Shown here piece by piece: positions 51,582 through 60,771 of a stretch of 64,000 nt of DNA (position 1 is the first letter of the stretch; each line of letters begins with the position of its first letter). A program made the position numbers and the translations under genes. The stretch covers positions 124,001-188,000 of the forward strand of contig NZ_JAAGLT010000014.1 of NCBI RefSeq assembly GCF_010548275.1, given 5' to 3'. The notes under the pieces are model-generated. The model did no database searches, had not been told where the DNA came from, and saw only the letters and a program-made list of their open reading frames with translations. Source of the DNA: Streptomyces sp. SID12488. GTDB lineage: Bacteria > Actinomycetota > Actinomycetes > Streptomycetales > Streptomycetaceae.

Positions 51582-53360
51582 TCGGCGTGGCGCCACCGGC
51601 GTACGACCCGGCGGCCCCGACAACGGCGAGCACCCTGCCGGTCGGCGCCCCCGCGACCGTACGCGCCTACGTGGCCGAACTGTTCCGCAGGCACCGGCGT
51701 GCCTTCCTGCTGCTGGTCACCGTCAACACGGTCTCCGTGGTGGCCTCCATGGTCGGTCCGTACCTGCTGGGCGACCTCGTCGAGGGAGTCTCGGACAACG
51801 CCCGCGAACTCCATCTGGAGCTCACCGTCGGCCTGTTCGCCGCCGCGCTGGTCGTGCAGGCCGTGTTCGTACGGCAGGTGCGGCTGCGCGGCGCGATGCT
51901 CGGCGAGCGGATGCTGGCCGACCTGCGCGAGGACTTCCTCGTCCGCGCGGTCGGGCTGCCGCCGGGTGTCCTGGAGCGGGCGGGCACGGGTGATCTGCTC
52001 TCCCGCATCACTACCGACATCGACCGGCTCGCCAACGCGATGCGCGAGGCAGTGCCCCAGCTCGCCATCGGTGTGGTGTGGGCTGCGCTGCTGCTCGGCG
52101 GTCTTGTCGTCACGGCACCGCCGCTGGCTCCGGCCGTGCTCCTCGCGGTCCCGCTGCTGGTGGTCGGCTGCCGCTGGTACTTCCGGCGCGCACCCTCCGG
52201 CTACCGCTCGGAGGCCGCCGGGTATGCCGCTGTCGCCGCCGTGCTCGCGGAGACCGTGGACGCAGGACGGACCATCGAGGCCCACCGTCTGGGCGACCGC
52301 CGGATCGAACTGTCCGACCGGCGGGTCAGCGAGTGGACGGCCTGGGAGCGCTACACGCTGTGGCTGCGGTGCGTGCTCTTCCCCGTCATCAACGCCACCC
52401 ATGTGACCGTGCTGTGCTCGGTTCTGATGGTCGGCGGGGTCTTCGTGCTCCAGGGCTGGATCGACGTGGGGCAGCTGACCACGAGCGCACTGCTGGCCCA
52501 GATGCTCGTCGACCCGGTGGGGATCATCCTGCGCTGGTACGACGAGCTCCAGGTCGCCCAGGTGTCGCTGGCCCGGCTGGTCGGCGTCCGGGACATCGAG
52601 CCGGACGCCGGTGACCCCTCGCTGGCCCCGGACGGGCGGGACGTGCACGCGGACCAGGGTGCACTTCGGCTACCGGGAGGGCGTGGACGTGCTGCGCGAG
52701 GTGTCCCTGGAGGTCGCGCCCGGCACCCGGCTGGCCCTGGTGGGCCCCTCGGGCGCGGGCAAGTCCACGCTGGGCAGGCTGCTCGCCGGGATCTACGCGC
52801 CCCGGACCGGCCACATCACCCTGGGCGGCGCCGACCTGTCGAAGATGCCCGCCGAGGCGGTCCGCTCGCACGTCGCGCTGGTCAACCAGGAGCACCACGT
52901 CTTCGTCGGCTCCCTGCGCGACAACCTGCTGCTGGCCAGCACGGATGCCGGGGACACCGAGCTGTGGGCGGCGCTGGGCGCGGTCGACGCGGACGGCTGG
53001 GCCCGGGCGCTGGACGAGGGCCTGGACACCGAGGTCGGCTCGGGCGGGTTCGCTCTCACGCCGGCGCAGGCCCAGCAGATCGCGTTGGCCCGGCTGGTCC
53101 TGGCCGACCCGCACACACTGGTCCTGGACGAGGCGACCTCGCTTCTCGACCCGCGTGCGGCCCGTCATCTGGAGCGGTCCCTGGCCCGGGTCCTGGACGG
53201 CCGTACGGTCGTCGCCATCGCCCACCGGCTGCACACGGCCCATGACGCGGACGTCATCGCCGTCGTGGAGAACGGCCGGATCAGCGAGCTGGGCAGCCAC
53301 GACGAGCTGGTCGCGGCGGACGGCGCGTACGCGGCGCTGTGGCGGTCGTGGCACGGGTGA
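51578..53360 (+). pseudogene. ABC exporter second subunit, frameshifted between membrane and ATPase domains
   Basis: The ATG at 51578 overlaps the first subunit. Frame one encodes six helices to about residue 350 (LARLVGVRDIEPDAGD). At about 52655 one extra base shifts the frame; removing it would give a continuous protein of about 593 residues. Frame two supplies VHFGYREGVDVLREVSL, Walker A LVGPSGAGKSTLGRLL, a degenerate signature LTPAQAQQIALARL, Walker B LVLDEATSLLD and the H-loop AIAHRLHTAHD. The catalytic Walker A would pair with the first subunit's LSGGQ. As read, the ATPase part is cut off. A sequencing error is a real alternative. Confidence 0.8.
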
Positions 53361-53501
53361 CACACCGGTGATCGGGCAGCGGGGCGGGGCCGGGCCGGCT
53401 CCGTCCCGTTGCGCGGTCCCGGCGGTGGGTGGAACGCTGGAGGCGGCTGCCCGCCCATCCTGGCGGCGCCGGGGCCGGTCCCGACCCATCTGGAGGTACC
53501 C

Positions 53502-53984
53502 GTGGACAGTGACGAGGGATGGGGAGACGACGTCTACCAGCCCGACGGATCCGAGGTTCAGGACGACGCGGGCCTTTTGGACGCCGAGGACACCCTGGTC
53601 ACCGACGGGGTCGATGATCCTCTCGACCGCGGCTGGTCCCCTCCGGACCGGCCCTGGGCGGTGGAGCGCACCGGTGTGACGGCGGCGGAGCGCCAGCGGG
53701 GCGAGACCCTGGACCAGCGCCTCGCCGAGGAACTGCCGGACGTCGCGGCACCGGACGGCGACGGCATCGGCGACTGCGCGGGCACGGACGGCGAGCCGCT
53801 GGACAACGAGGTGGGCGCGGTCCGCTCCGGTCGTCTGGTGGCCCCCAACGAGGGGGCGCACGAGGACGGGGAGAGCGGGCTGATCGCCACCGACGTGGGC
53901 ATCGACGGCGCCGCGGCCTCGGCCGAGGAGGCCGCTATGCACATCGTCGATGAGGACGCCCTGTCCGGCTGGTCCTCTCCCTGA
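53502..53984 (+). CDS. DUF5709 family protein
   Basis: The GTG at 53502 has TGGAGG six bases upstream. The 160-residue acidic protein reads DVYQPDGSEVQDDAGLLDAE and then DPLDRGWSPPDRPWAVERTG, the conserved DUF5709 core, and ends in ISGAVAA-type acidic repeats (AASAEEAAMHIVDED). Function unknown; the family is common in actinobacteria and lacks signal or membrane segments. A 14-base GC palindrome at 53991-54004 after it may terminate transcription. Confidence 0.8.
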   Translation: MDSDEGWGDDVYQPDGSEVQDDAGLLDAEDTLVTDGVDDPLDRGWSPPDRPWAVERTGVTAAERQRGETLDQRLAEELPDVAAPDGDGIGDCAGTDGEPLDNEVGAVRSGRLVAPNEGAHEDGESGLIATDVGIDGAAASAEEAAMHIVDEDALSGWSSP

Positions 53985-54029
53985 CGCAAGGGCCCCGCGG
54001 GGCCGACAGCCCGAACCAGGAGCACGCGC

Positions 54030-54287
54030 ATGCAGCAGGACAAGCAGCCCGCCTACCAGCCGGTCGTCTTCCGGGACCGGACCGCCGGATACGCCTTCCT
54101 GACCCGGTCCACCGCGACGAGCGAGCAGACCATCGAGTGGGACGACGGCGAGACGTACCCGGTCGTGGACGTGGAGATCTCCTCGGAGAGCCACCCGTTC
54201 TACACCGGCAAGGCCCGGACGGTGGACACCGAGGGCCGCGTCGCCGCCTTCGAGCGGCGATACGGCGGCGGTGAGGACCAGAGCTGA
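54030..54287 (+). CDS. rpmE2: Ribosomal protein bL31 type B (RpmE2)
   Basis: The 85-residue protein reads YQPVVFRDRTAGYAFLTRST and FYTGKARTVDTEGRVAAFER, the bL31 pattern. It lacks the CxxC zinc pairs of the primary L31, so it is the zinc-independent type B form. In Streptomyces this paralogue replaces zinc-bound L31 under zinc starvation and is usually repressed by Zur. No clear Zur box is seen in the 45-base gap upstream, so the control site may be further upstream or absent. Confidence 0.93.
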   Translation: MQQDKQPAYQPVVFRDRTAGYAFLTRSTATSEQTIEWDDGETYPVVDVEISSESHPFYTGKARTVDTEGRVAAFERRYGGGEDQS

Positions 54288-54310
54288 GACGGCTGTCCCG
54301 GCGGCCGGCC

Positions 54311-55105
54311 TCAGATGAGGTTGAGCGCCGCCGCGCAGCCCACTCCCCCGAGCAGCATGAACGCCGGCATGAGCACCTTCAGCTCGACCCAGCTGCCCGC
54401 CCGGAACCGCAGCGCCTTCGGCGGGCCGATGGGGTACCAGCGCTTGCGGCCGATCGGGATGGGCCACAGGACCGGGCAGCCGGACACCGTCAGCGCGTCC
54501 CCGATGTCGTGCACCAGCGCGCCGAGCACGATCGGCAGCCCGAGCCACAGGTACGTCTGCCCCGGGTCCGTGAACAGCCAGTCCGCGCCGTTGCCCGGCT
54601 TGTCCAGGACGCCGGCCAGGATCCAGGCGCTGGTCGCTGCCAGCAGCCAGACCAGGACGTCGGCGCTGGAGCCGCGCGTCGCCCGCCACAGCAAGCCTTC
54701 GATGGCGAGCACGATGTGCACGAAGAGGATCGCCAGCACCGCCCAACGGCCGCCGGCGATCGCCACCGCGGAGGCGCCCCCACCGGTCAGAACCGCCCAC
54801 AGCCAGGTGTGCGTCAGTGTCCGGTGCCCGCCCGAGCGGCGCGCGTCGCCCTGCTTCTTCGTCGCCTTGTAGACGGCGTAGGAGAGCTTGTCGACGATCT
54901 CGCACAGGCCGCGCGAGATCGGGCCGAAGGCGTTCGAAATGGTCGCCGCCTTGTGGTCGAGGTCCGGGGCGAGTGCGGCACCGGCGCAGATCAGGGCACC
55001 GACCAGGAGCACCGGCCAGGGCATCGGCTTGCCGGCCGCGGCCGCGGCGGCTCCGACCCCGAGCCAGGCCGCGGCCCCCGAGAGTGAGTGTGCTGGTCCC
55101 ATCAT
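54311..55105 (-). CDS. YdjM-like membrane-bound metal-dependent hydrolase
   Basis: The start is one of two adjacent ATGs (55105 or 55102); the product is about 264 residues. MGPAHSLSGAAAWLGVG opens a multi-helix membrane protein with histidine/aspartate motifs: LAPDLDHKAATISNAFGPIS, SGGHRTLTHTWLWAV and GALVHDIGDALTVSGCPVLW. This matches the YdjM/LexA-binding membrane metal-dependent hydrolase family. Its physiological substrate is unknown in Streptomyces. It is divergent from the helicase gene and convergent with rpmE2. Confidence 0.85.
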   Translation of the reverse strand: MMGPAHSLSGAAAWLGVGAAAAAAGKPMPWPVLLVGALICAGAALAPDLDHKAATISNAFGPISRGLCEIVDKLSYAVYKATKKQGDARRSGGHRTLTHTWLWAVLTGGGASAVAIAGGRWAVLAILFVHIVLAIEGLLWRATRGSSADVLVWLLAATSAWILAGVLDKPGNGADWLFTDPGQTYLWLGLPIVLGALVHDIGDALTVSGCPVLWPIPIGRKRWYPIGPPKALRFRAGSWVELKVLMPAFMLLGGVGCAAALNLI

Positions 55106-55250
55106 GGCCGTGTTCCGCCCTATTCCTCGTACGCCGCTGTCCAGTTGACCGGGTGCGCTGACGCTCCGTCGGCGACACAGCGTAGCCGCCGTGATCTTCG
55201 GACGGGCATCCGATTCCCCCTTCACCTGGGATCACAGGCAAGATGGGGGT

Positions 55251-57764
55251 GTGACCCTCATCGATCAGCTGCCGAAGACCGCAGACCCCGACGCCCTCTA
55301 CGAAGCCTTCGAGTCGTGGTCCCAGGAGCGCGGTCTCACGCTCTACCCGCACCAGGAGGAGGCGCTGATCGAGGCTGTCTCGGGTGCGAACGTGATCGTG
55401 TCGACGCCCACCGGCTCCGGCAAGAGCATGATCGCGGCGGGCGCGCACTTCGCCGCGCTGGCCCGGGACGAGGTCACCTTCTACACCGCTCCGATCAAGG
55501 CCCTGGTCTCGGAGAAGTTCTTCGAGCTGTGCAAGATCTTCGGCACGGAGAACGTCGGGATGCTGACCGGCGACGCCTCGGTCAACTCGGATGCCCCCGT
55601 CATCTGCTGCACGGCCGAGGTGTTGGCGTCCATCGCGCTGCGCGACGGCAAGCAGGCGGATGTCGGCCAGGTCGTGATGGACGAGTTCCACTTCTACGCC
55701 GAGGCCGATCGCGGCTGGGCCTGGCAGATCCCGATCCTGGAGCTGCCGCAGGCGCAGTTCATCCTGATGTCGGCGACGCTGGGCGACGTCTCGATGTTCG
55801 AGCAGGACCTCACCCGCCGCACCGGCCGCCCGACCTCGGTGGTCCGCTCGGCGATCCGCCCGGTCCCGCTGTCGTACGAGTACAAGCTGACCCCGATGAC
55901 CGAGACCCTCACCGAACTCCTGGAGACCCGGCAGGCGCCCGTCTACATCGTGCACTTCACGCAGGCGCAGGCGGTGGAGCGGGCGCAGGCCCTGATGAGC
56001 ATCAACATGTGCACGCGCGAGGAGAAGGACAAGATCGCCGAGCTGATCGGCAACTTCCGCTTCACCACCAAGTTCGGCCAGCACTTGTCCCGTTACGTCC
56101 GGCACGGTATCGGTGTCCACCACGCCGGCATGCTCCCCAAATACCGCCGTCTGGTCGAGAAGCTGGCCCAGGCGGGCCTGTTGAAGGTCATCTGCGGCAC
56201 GGACACTCTCGGCGTCGGCGTCAACGTGCCCATCCGCACGGTGCTGTTCACCGCGCTGACGAAGTACGACGGCAATCGCGTACGGAACCTGCGCGCGCGT
56301 GAGTTCCACCAGATCGCCGGCCGGGCGGGCCGCGCGGGCTTCGACACGGCTGGTTTCGTCGTCGCACAGGCTCCCGAGCACGTCATCGAGAACGAGAAGT
56401 CGCTCGCCAAGGCGGGCGACGACGCGAAGAAGCGCCGCAAGGTGGTCCGCAAGAAGGCGCCCGAGGGTTTTGTCGGCTGGACGGACAACACCTTCGAGAA
56501 GCTCATCACCTCCGATCCGGAGCCGCTGACGTCCCGCTTCCGGGTGACCCACACGATGCTGCTGTCGGTGATCGCCCGCCCCGGCAACGCCTTCGACGCG
56601 ATGCGGCACCTGCTGGAGGACAATCACGAGCCGCGCAAGCAGCAGTTGCGGCACATCCGGCGCGCGATCGCCATCTACCGCTCGCTGCTGGACGGCGGCG
56701 TCGTCGAGAAGCTGGACGAGCCGGACGCGACCGGACGCATCGTGCGTCTGACCGTGGACCTCCAGCAGGACTTCGCGCTCAACCAGCCGCTGTCCACCTT
56801 CGCGCTGGCCGCGTTCGAGCTTCTGGACCCGGAGTCGCCTTCGTACGCTCTGGACATGGTGTCGGTGGTCGAGTCCACGCTGGACGACCCGCGCCAGATT
56901 CTCGCGGCCCAGCAGAACAAGGCGCGCGGTGAGGCCGTCGGGGCGATGAAGGCGGACGGCGTCGAGTACGAGGAGCGCATGGAGCGCCTCCAGGACGTCT
57001 CGTACCCGAAGCCGTTGGAAGAGCTGCTCTTCCACGCCTACAACACGTACCGCAAGAGCCACCCGTGGGTCGGCGATCATCCTCTCTCCCCCAAATCCGT
57101 CATCCGTGACATGTACGAACGAGCCATGTCCTTCACCGAGTTGGTGTCGCACTACGATCTGGCCCGCACCGAGGGCATCGTGCTGCGCTATCTCGCCGGC
57201 GCCTTCAAGGCCCTCGACCACACCGTCCCCGACGACCTCAAGTCCGAGGACCTGCAGGATCTGATCGCCTGGCTGGGCGAGATGGTGCGCCAGGTCGACT
57301 CCAGCCTCCTGGACGAGTGGGAGCAGCTCGCCAACCCGGAGGTCATGACTGCCGAGGAGGCCCAGGAGAAGGCGGACCAGGTCAAGCCGGTCACCGCCAA
57401 CGCGCGGGCCTTCCGTGTCCTCGTCCGCAACGCCATGTTCCGCCGCGTCGAGCTTGCCGCGCTCGACCAGGTGGGGGCCCTGGGCGAGTTGGACTCGGAG
57501 GCCGGCTGGGACGCCGACGCGTGGGGCGAGGCGATGGACAAGTACTGGGACGAGTACGAGGACCTCGGCACCGGCCCCGACGCCCGCGGCCCCCGGCTGC
57601 TGATGATCGAGGAGGAGCCGCAGAACAGGCTGTGGCGCGTCCGGCAGGCCTTCGCCGACCCGAACGGTGACCATGACTGGGGCATCAGCGCGGAGGTAGA
57701 CCTCGTGGCCTCCGACGCGGAGGGCCGAGCGGTCATCAAGGTCACCGCCGTCGGCCAGCTGTGA
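55251..57764 (+). CDS. Ski2/Mtr4-like DEAD/DEAH-box RNA helicase
   Basis: The GTG at 55251 gives 837 residues. Motif I is VSTPTGSGKSMIAAGAHF, motif II VVMDEFHFY (DEFH box), motif III LMSATLGDVS and motif VI HQIAGRAGRAGFD; LYPHQEEALIEAV is the Q-like start. The long C-terminal part (from about residue 400) includes KKRRKVVRKKAPEGFVGWTD and a helical domain typical of actinobacterial HelY-type enzymes. It would unwind structured RNA in turnover or processing. It is followed by tesB 19 bases later. Confidence 0.93.
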   Translation: MTLIDQLPKTADPDALYEAFESWSQERGLTLYPHQEEALIEAVSGANVIVSTPTGSGKSMIAAGAHFAALARDEVTFYTAPIKALVSEKFFELCKIFGTENVGMLTGDASVNSDAPVICCTAEVLASIALRDGKQADVGQVVMDEFHFYAEADRGWAWQIPILELPQAQFILMSATLGDVSMFEQDLTRRTGRPTSVVRSAIRPVPLSYEYKLTPMTETLTELLETRQAPVYIVHFTQAQAVERAQALMSINMCTREEKDKIAELIGNFRFTTKFGQHLSRYVRHGIGVHHAGMLPKYRRLVEKLAQAGLLKVICGTDTLGVGVNVPIRTVLFTALTKYDGNRVRNLRAREFHQIAGRAGRAGFDTAGFVVAQAPEHVIENEKSLAKAGDDAKKRRKVVRKKAPEGFVGWTDNTFEKLITSDPEPLTSRFRVTHTMLLSVIARPGNAFDAMRHLLEDNHEPRKQQLRHIRRAIAIYRSLLDGGVVEKLDEPDATGRIVRLTVDLQQDFALNQPLSTFALAAFELLDPESPSYALDMVSVVESTLDDPRQILAAQQNKARGEAVGAMKADGVEYEERMERLQDVSYPKPLEELLFHAYNTYRKSHPWVGDHPLSPKSVIRDMYERAMSFTELVSHYDLARTEGIVLRYLAGAFKALDHTVPDDLKSEDLQDLIAWLGEMVRQVDSSLLDEWEQLANPEVMTAEEAQEKADQVKPVTANARAFRVLVRNAMFRRVELAALDQVGALGELDSEAGWDADAWGEAMDKYWDEYEDLGTGPDARGPRLLMIEEEPQNRLWRVRQAFADPNGDHDWGISAEVDLVASDAEGRAVIKVTAVGQL

Positions 57765-57783
57765 GCACAGGAGAATCGCACCC

Positions 57784-58653
57784 ATGACGAACCCAGCCGA
57801 GAGACTCGTCGACCTGCTCGACCTGGAGCAGATCGAGGTCAACATCTTCCGTGGCCGCAGCCCCGACGAGTCCCTCCAGCGGGTCTTCGGTGGCCAGGTG
57901 GCGGGCCAGGCGCTGGTCGCCGCCGGGCGCACCACGGACGGCGAGCGCCCGGTGCACTCGCTGCACGCGTACTTCCTGCGCCCGGGCCGTCCGGGCGTGC
58001 CGATCGTGTACCAGGTCGAACGGGTCCGTGACGGCCGGTCGTTCACGACCCGGCGGGTCACGGCCGTGCAGCAGGGCCGCACGATCTTCAATCTCACCGC
58101 CTCCTTTCACAAGCCCGAGGAAGGCAGCTTCGAACATCAGTTGCCGCCGGCCCGGAAGGTCCCCGATCCGGAGTCCCTGCCGAACGTCACCCAGGAGATC
58201 AAGGAGCATCTCGGCGCGCTGCCCGAGCAGTTCGAGCGAATGGCACGCCGTCAGCCCTTCGACATCCGTTATGTGGACCGATTGCTCTGGACCACTGAGG
58301 AGGTCCAGCAGTTGGAGCCGCGCAGCGCGGTGTGGATGCGCACGGTCGGCCCGCTGGGGGACGACCCGCTCGTCCACACGTGCGCGTTGACGTACGCCAG
58401 CGACATGACGCTGCTCGACGCCGTCCGCCTCCCGGTGGAGCCCCTGTTCGGCCCGCGGACCTTCGACATGGCCTCGCTGGACCACGCCATGTGGTTCCAC
58501 CGGCCGTTCCGCGCGGACGAGTGGTTCCTGTACGACCAGGAGTCCCCCATCGCCACGGGCGGGCGCGGGCTGGCCCGCGGCCGGATCTACGACGTCGAGG
58601 GCAGGCTTCTCGTCTCCGTCGTCCAGGAGGGGCTGTTCCGGAAGCTGAGCTGA
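57784..58653 (+). CDS. tesB: Acyl-CoA thioesterase II (TesB)
   Basis: The 289-residue protein has two hotdog domains. RVFGGQVAGQALVAAGRTTD and HSLHAYFLRPGRPGVPIVYQ mark the first, and LDHAMWFHRPFRADEWFLYD the second with the catalytic aspartate region. TesB hydrolyses medium- and long-chain acyl-CoA to free acid and CoA in the cytoplasm. It is near the helicase (19-base gap) but not obviously related to it. The convergent DUF6397 gene ends 20 bases beyond. Confidence 0.94.
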   Translation: MTNPAERLVDLLDLEQIEVNIFRGRSPDESLQRVFGGQVAGQALVAAGRTTDGERPVHSLHAYFLRPGRPGVPIVYQVERVRDGRSFTTRRVTAVQQGRTIFNLTASFHKPEEGSFEHQLPPARKVPDPESLPNVTQEIKEHLGALPEQFERMARRQPFDIRYVDRLLWTTEEVQQLEPRSAVWMRTVGPLGDDPLVHTCALTYASDMTLLDAVRLPVEPLFGPRTFDMASLDHAMWFHRPFRADEWFLYDQESPIATGGRGLARGRIYDVEGRLLVSVVQEGLFRKLS

Positions 58654-58673
58654 GCTGAGGAGTCTCGTCCTGT

Positions 58674-59672
58674 TCAGACTCGCGCGGCGCGCTTCCGGTC
58701 CCGGGCGGGGCGTGGGTTTCTGCCGCGCAGGCGGCTCAACAGACCGCGGGTTCGCTCGGGTGCCCCGGGGTGACTGTCCTGTTGCGGGGGCACGGACCGG
58801 CCAGCCTCCTGTTCGAGCTTTTCGGCCGGGGGCGGAACCTGTTCCGCCCCCGGGCGCGGTGCGGGCCGATGGTCGCGGGCCTCGGCCAGGCTTCCGGTCA
58901 GGTCCGCGCGGAGCCAGCCGATCTCGTCCGGGTCGTCCGCCGTCATGATCCGTTCCGCGAGACGGGCGGCGGGTGAACCCGGCACCCCGTGGGCCGGCTG
59001 CTCCGGCCGGAAGCGGTTCAAGTAAGCGCGTTCGTACGGGTCGTTGGCGATCTCCGTTACCTGGCCGGGATCGAGGAAGGATGCCACGACGGCGGCCCGC
59101 GCCCACGGATCGTCGGCCGTTCGAAGCAGGAATCCCAGTTGTCGTCCCCGCCAGTTCCGGGGCCGCCGGTCAATGCCTGCTGCGAGTTGGTCCCGCAGAC
59201 TCGGGGAAGTGCGGCCGGTCAGCAGCGGGGCGGAGTCCGTGCCTGCGGCGAACTGCCCTAGTTCGTCGGCGAGATACAGCCAGACCACGGCCCGGTAGCG
59301 GTTGAGGTAGAAGGTCACCGGCGTCACCAGGCCCAGCCGTGCCAGGCGGGTGAACCGGGTGGGCGTCACATCCATGAGCTTCGCGCCATCCGCCGTACCC
59401 ACGGACCGGACGCGTTCTCGCAGTGTCTCGGGGAAACGTGTGTCGTTGCGCAGCCGGTCGATCTCGTCGCGGCCGACGCGTCGGCCGCCACCCCCTTCGT
59501 CAGGGACGGTCCGGACACACCCGAGATGGACCGCGAGGTCGAACTCACTGCGTTTCAGGCCCAGCTCGCGTGCGGCGCGGCTGGGCGCGAAGGGCGCGCC
59601 AGAGGTGCGGAGCGTGCCGGCGGCCGGTGCGGTGGCCGTCTGGGTGGGTCGTGTGATGCTGACGCCGGACAT
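58674..59672 (-). CDS. DUF6397-type protein
   Basis: The ATG at 59672 gives 332 residues. The N-terminal 100 residues have a helix-turn-helix-like part (AARELGLKRSEFDLAVHLGC, then RVGRDEIDRLRND), followed by VGTADGAKLMDVTPTRFTRL and an alpha-helical middle. The C-terminal tail is proline/arginine-rich. This matches a Streptomyces family annotated DUF6397, of unknown function; DNA binding is possible. It is transcribed toward tesB. Confidence 0.78.
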   Translation of the reverse strand: MSGVSITRPTQTATAPAAGTLRTSGAPFAPSRAARELGLKRSEFDLAVHLGCVRTVPDEGGGGRRVGRDEIDRLRNDTRFPETLRERVRSVGTADGAKLMDVTPTRFTRLARLGLVTPVTFYLNRYRAVVWLYLADELGQFAAGTDSAPLLTGRTSPSLRDQLAAGIDRRPRNWRGRQLGFLLRTADDPWARAAVVASFLDPGQVTEIANDPYERAYLNRFRPEQPAHGVPGSPAARLAERIMTADDPDEIGWLRADLTGSLAEARDHRPAPRPGAEQVPPPAEKLEQEAGRSVPPQQDSHPGAPERTRGLLSRLRGRNPRPARDRKRAARV

Positions 59673-59800
59673 GGTCGGTCTCCCCCGTGGAGTGGATGGC
59701 CCGCGCCGTGTGCGCCGGCCTCGGGAAAAACCGTAGCCGGTTCGGCGCCCCGACCGCCGAGCCTGTGGATAACTCTCTCGCGTGACGCCATACCCGCAGG

Positions 59801-60214
59801 TCAGCTGTCTGATGACGGAGTTTGTTCGGGTTGCCTGGCATCCACGTCGAGGTGTTCGCCGACCCGATTGACGAGCAGTGTCATCTCGTAGGCGATCTGG
59901 CCGATGTCGGCCTCCGCGGCGCTGAGTACGCACAGACAGCTGCCGGTGCCGGCCGCCGTGACGAACAGCACCGCGTCATCGAACTCGATCATCGTCTGAC
60001 GCACCTTGCCCGCACCGAAGTGGCGTCCCGAGCCTTTCGCCAGGCTGTGCAGACCCGAGGACACGGCTGCGAGATGCTCGGCGTCCTCGCGTCGCAGTCC
60101 TGTGCTGGCGCCTGTCACCAGCCCGTCGTTCGACAGGACCAGCGCATGTCGTATGTGCTCGACACGCTCGGTCAGATCGTCGAGCAGCCAGCCAAGTCCT
60201 TGGTTCTGCGCCAT
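59801..60214 (-). CDS. Roadblock/LC7 domain protein, stand-alone CvnB paralogue
   Basis: The start at 60214 has GGGGAGA upstream. The 137-residue protein begins LGWLLDDLTERVEHIRHALV and has SNDGLVTGASTGLRREDAEH, LAAVSSGLHSLAKGSGRHF and VRQTMIEFDDAVLFVTAAGT, the full roadblock/LC7 fold used to control small GTPases. It is closely related to the cvnB gene at 62048-62485 and probably arose by duplication. It lacks its own cvnA, cvnC and cvnD, and may pair with the CvnD at 60772-61377. Confidence 0.9.
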   Translation of the reverse strand: MAQNQGLGWLLDDLTERVEHIRHALVLSNDGLVTGASTGLRREDAEHLAAVSSGLHSLAKGSGRHFGAGKVRQTMIEFDDAVLFVTAAGTGSCLCVLSAAEADIGQIAYEMTLLVNRVGEHLDVDARQPEQTPSSDS

Positions 60215-60309
60215 GTTTCTGATCTCCCCGTGCGGCAGGTCCTCCAAGCCGAAGGATCCGGTCAGTCAGCCTCACCCACGGCCGCTCTCCGAGCAAGGAG
60301 GATGGGTGC

Positions 60310-60738
60310 ATGGCACAGAAGATGACTGACGAGGAATGGCGGGCCTTCGTCTCGCACGGCACCCGCACCGGAAAACTGTCGACCGTCCGAGCCGATGGGA
60401 GCCCTCACGTGGCCCCGATCTGGTTTCTGCTCGACGGTGACGACCTTGTGTTCAACACGGGAAAGGACACGGTGAAGGGGCGCAACCTGGCCCGTGACGG
60501 CCGGGTCGCCCTGTGCGTGGACGACGACCAGCCACCGTTCACGTTTGTGGTGATTCAGGGCCGGGCGACGTTGTCGGAGGAACTCGACGACGTCCGGCAC
60601 TGGGCCGCGCGCATCGGCGCGCGCTACATGGGCGAGGAGCGGGCCGAGGAGTTCGGCGCCCGCAACGGCGTGCCGGGGGAACTGCTCGTCCGCGTGCGCA
60701 TCGAGAAGGTGCTGGCGCAGGCCGCCGTCGCCCACTGA
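60310..60738 (+). CDS. PPOX-class F420-dependent oxidoreductase
   Basis: The 142-residue protein is a split-beta-barrel flavin/deazaflavin-binding enzyme. GTRTGKLSTVRADGSPHVAP and IWFLLDGDDLVFNTGKDTVK are typical of the F420-dependent PPOX-type (Rv1155/Rv2607-like) family. Members reduce small molecules with F420H2; the substrate is unknown. The gene lies between the stand-alone roadblock gene and cvnD, on the opposite strand to both, so it is not part of that operon. A hairpin follows. Confidence 0.9.
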   Translation: MAQKMTDEEWRAFVSHGTRTGKLSTVRADGSPHVAPIWFLLDGDDLVFNTGKDTVKGRNLARDGRVALCVDDDQPPFTFVVIQGRATLSEELDDVRHWAARIGARYMGEERAEEFGARNGVPGELLVRVRIEKVLAQAAVAH

Positions 60739-60740
60739 GG

Positions 60741-60765
60741 GAGGACGCGGCTCAGCCGCGTCCTC
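60741..60765. terminator. Two-way hairpin between the oxidoreductase and cvnD
   Basis: GAGGACGCGGC and its complement flank the loop TCA. It starts two bases after the oxidoreductase stop (60738) and ends six bases before the cvnD stop (60772), so it can end both transcripts. Confidence 0.8.
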
Positions 60766-60771
60766 CTCGCT

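Noticed and set aside
52524..58097. 1857-codon minus-strand open frame, the longest in the window
   Set aside because: It lies antisense to the ABC exporter, rpmE2, helicase and tesB genes; its length is a GC effect and the sequence shows no domains.
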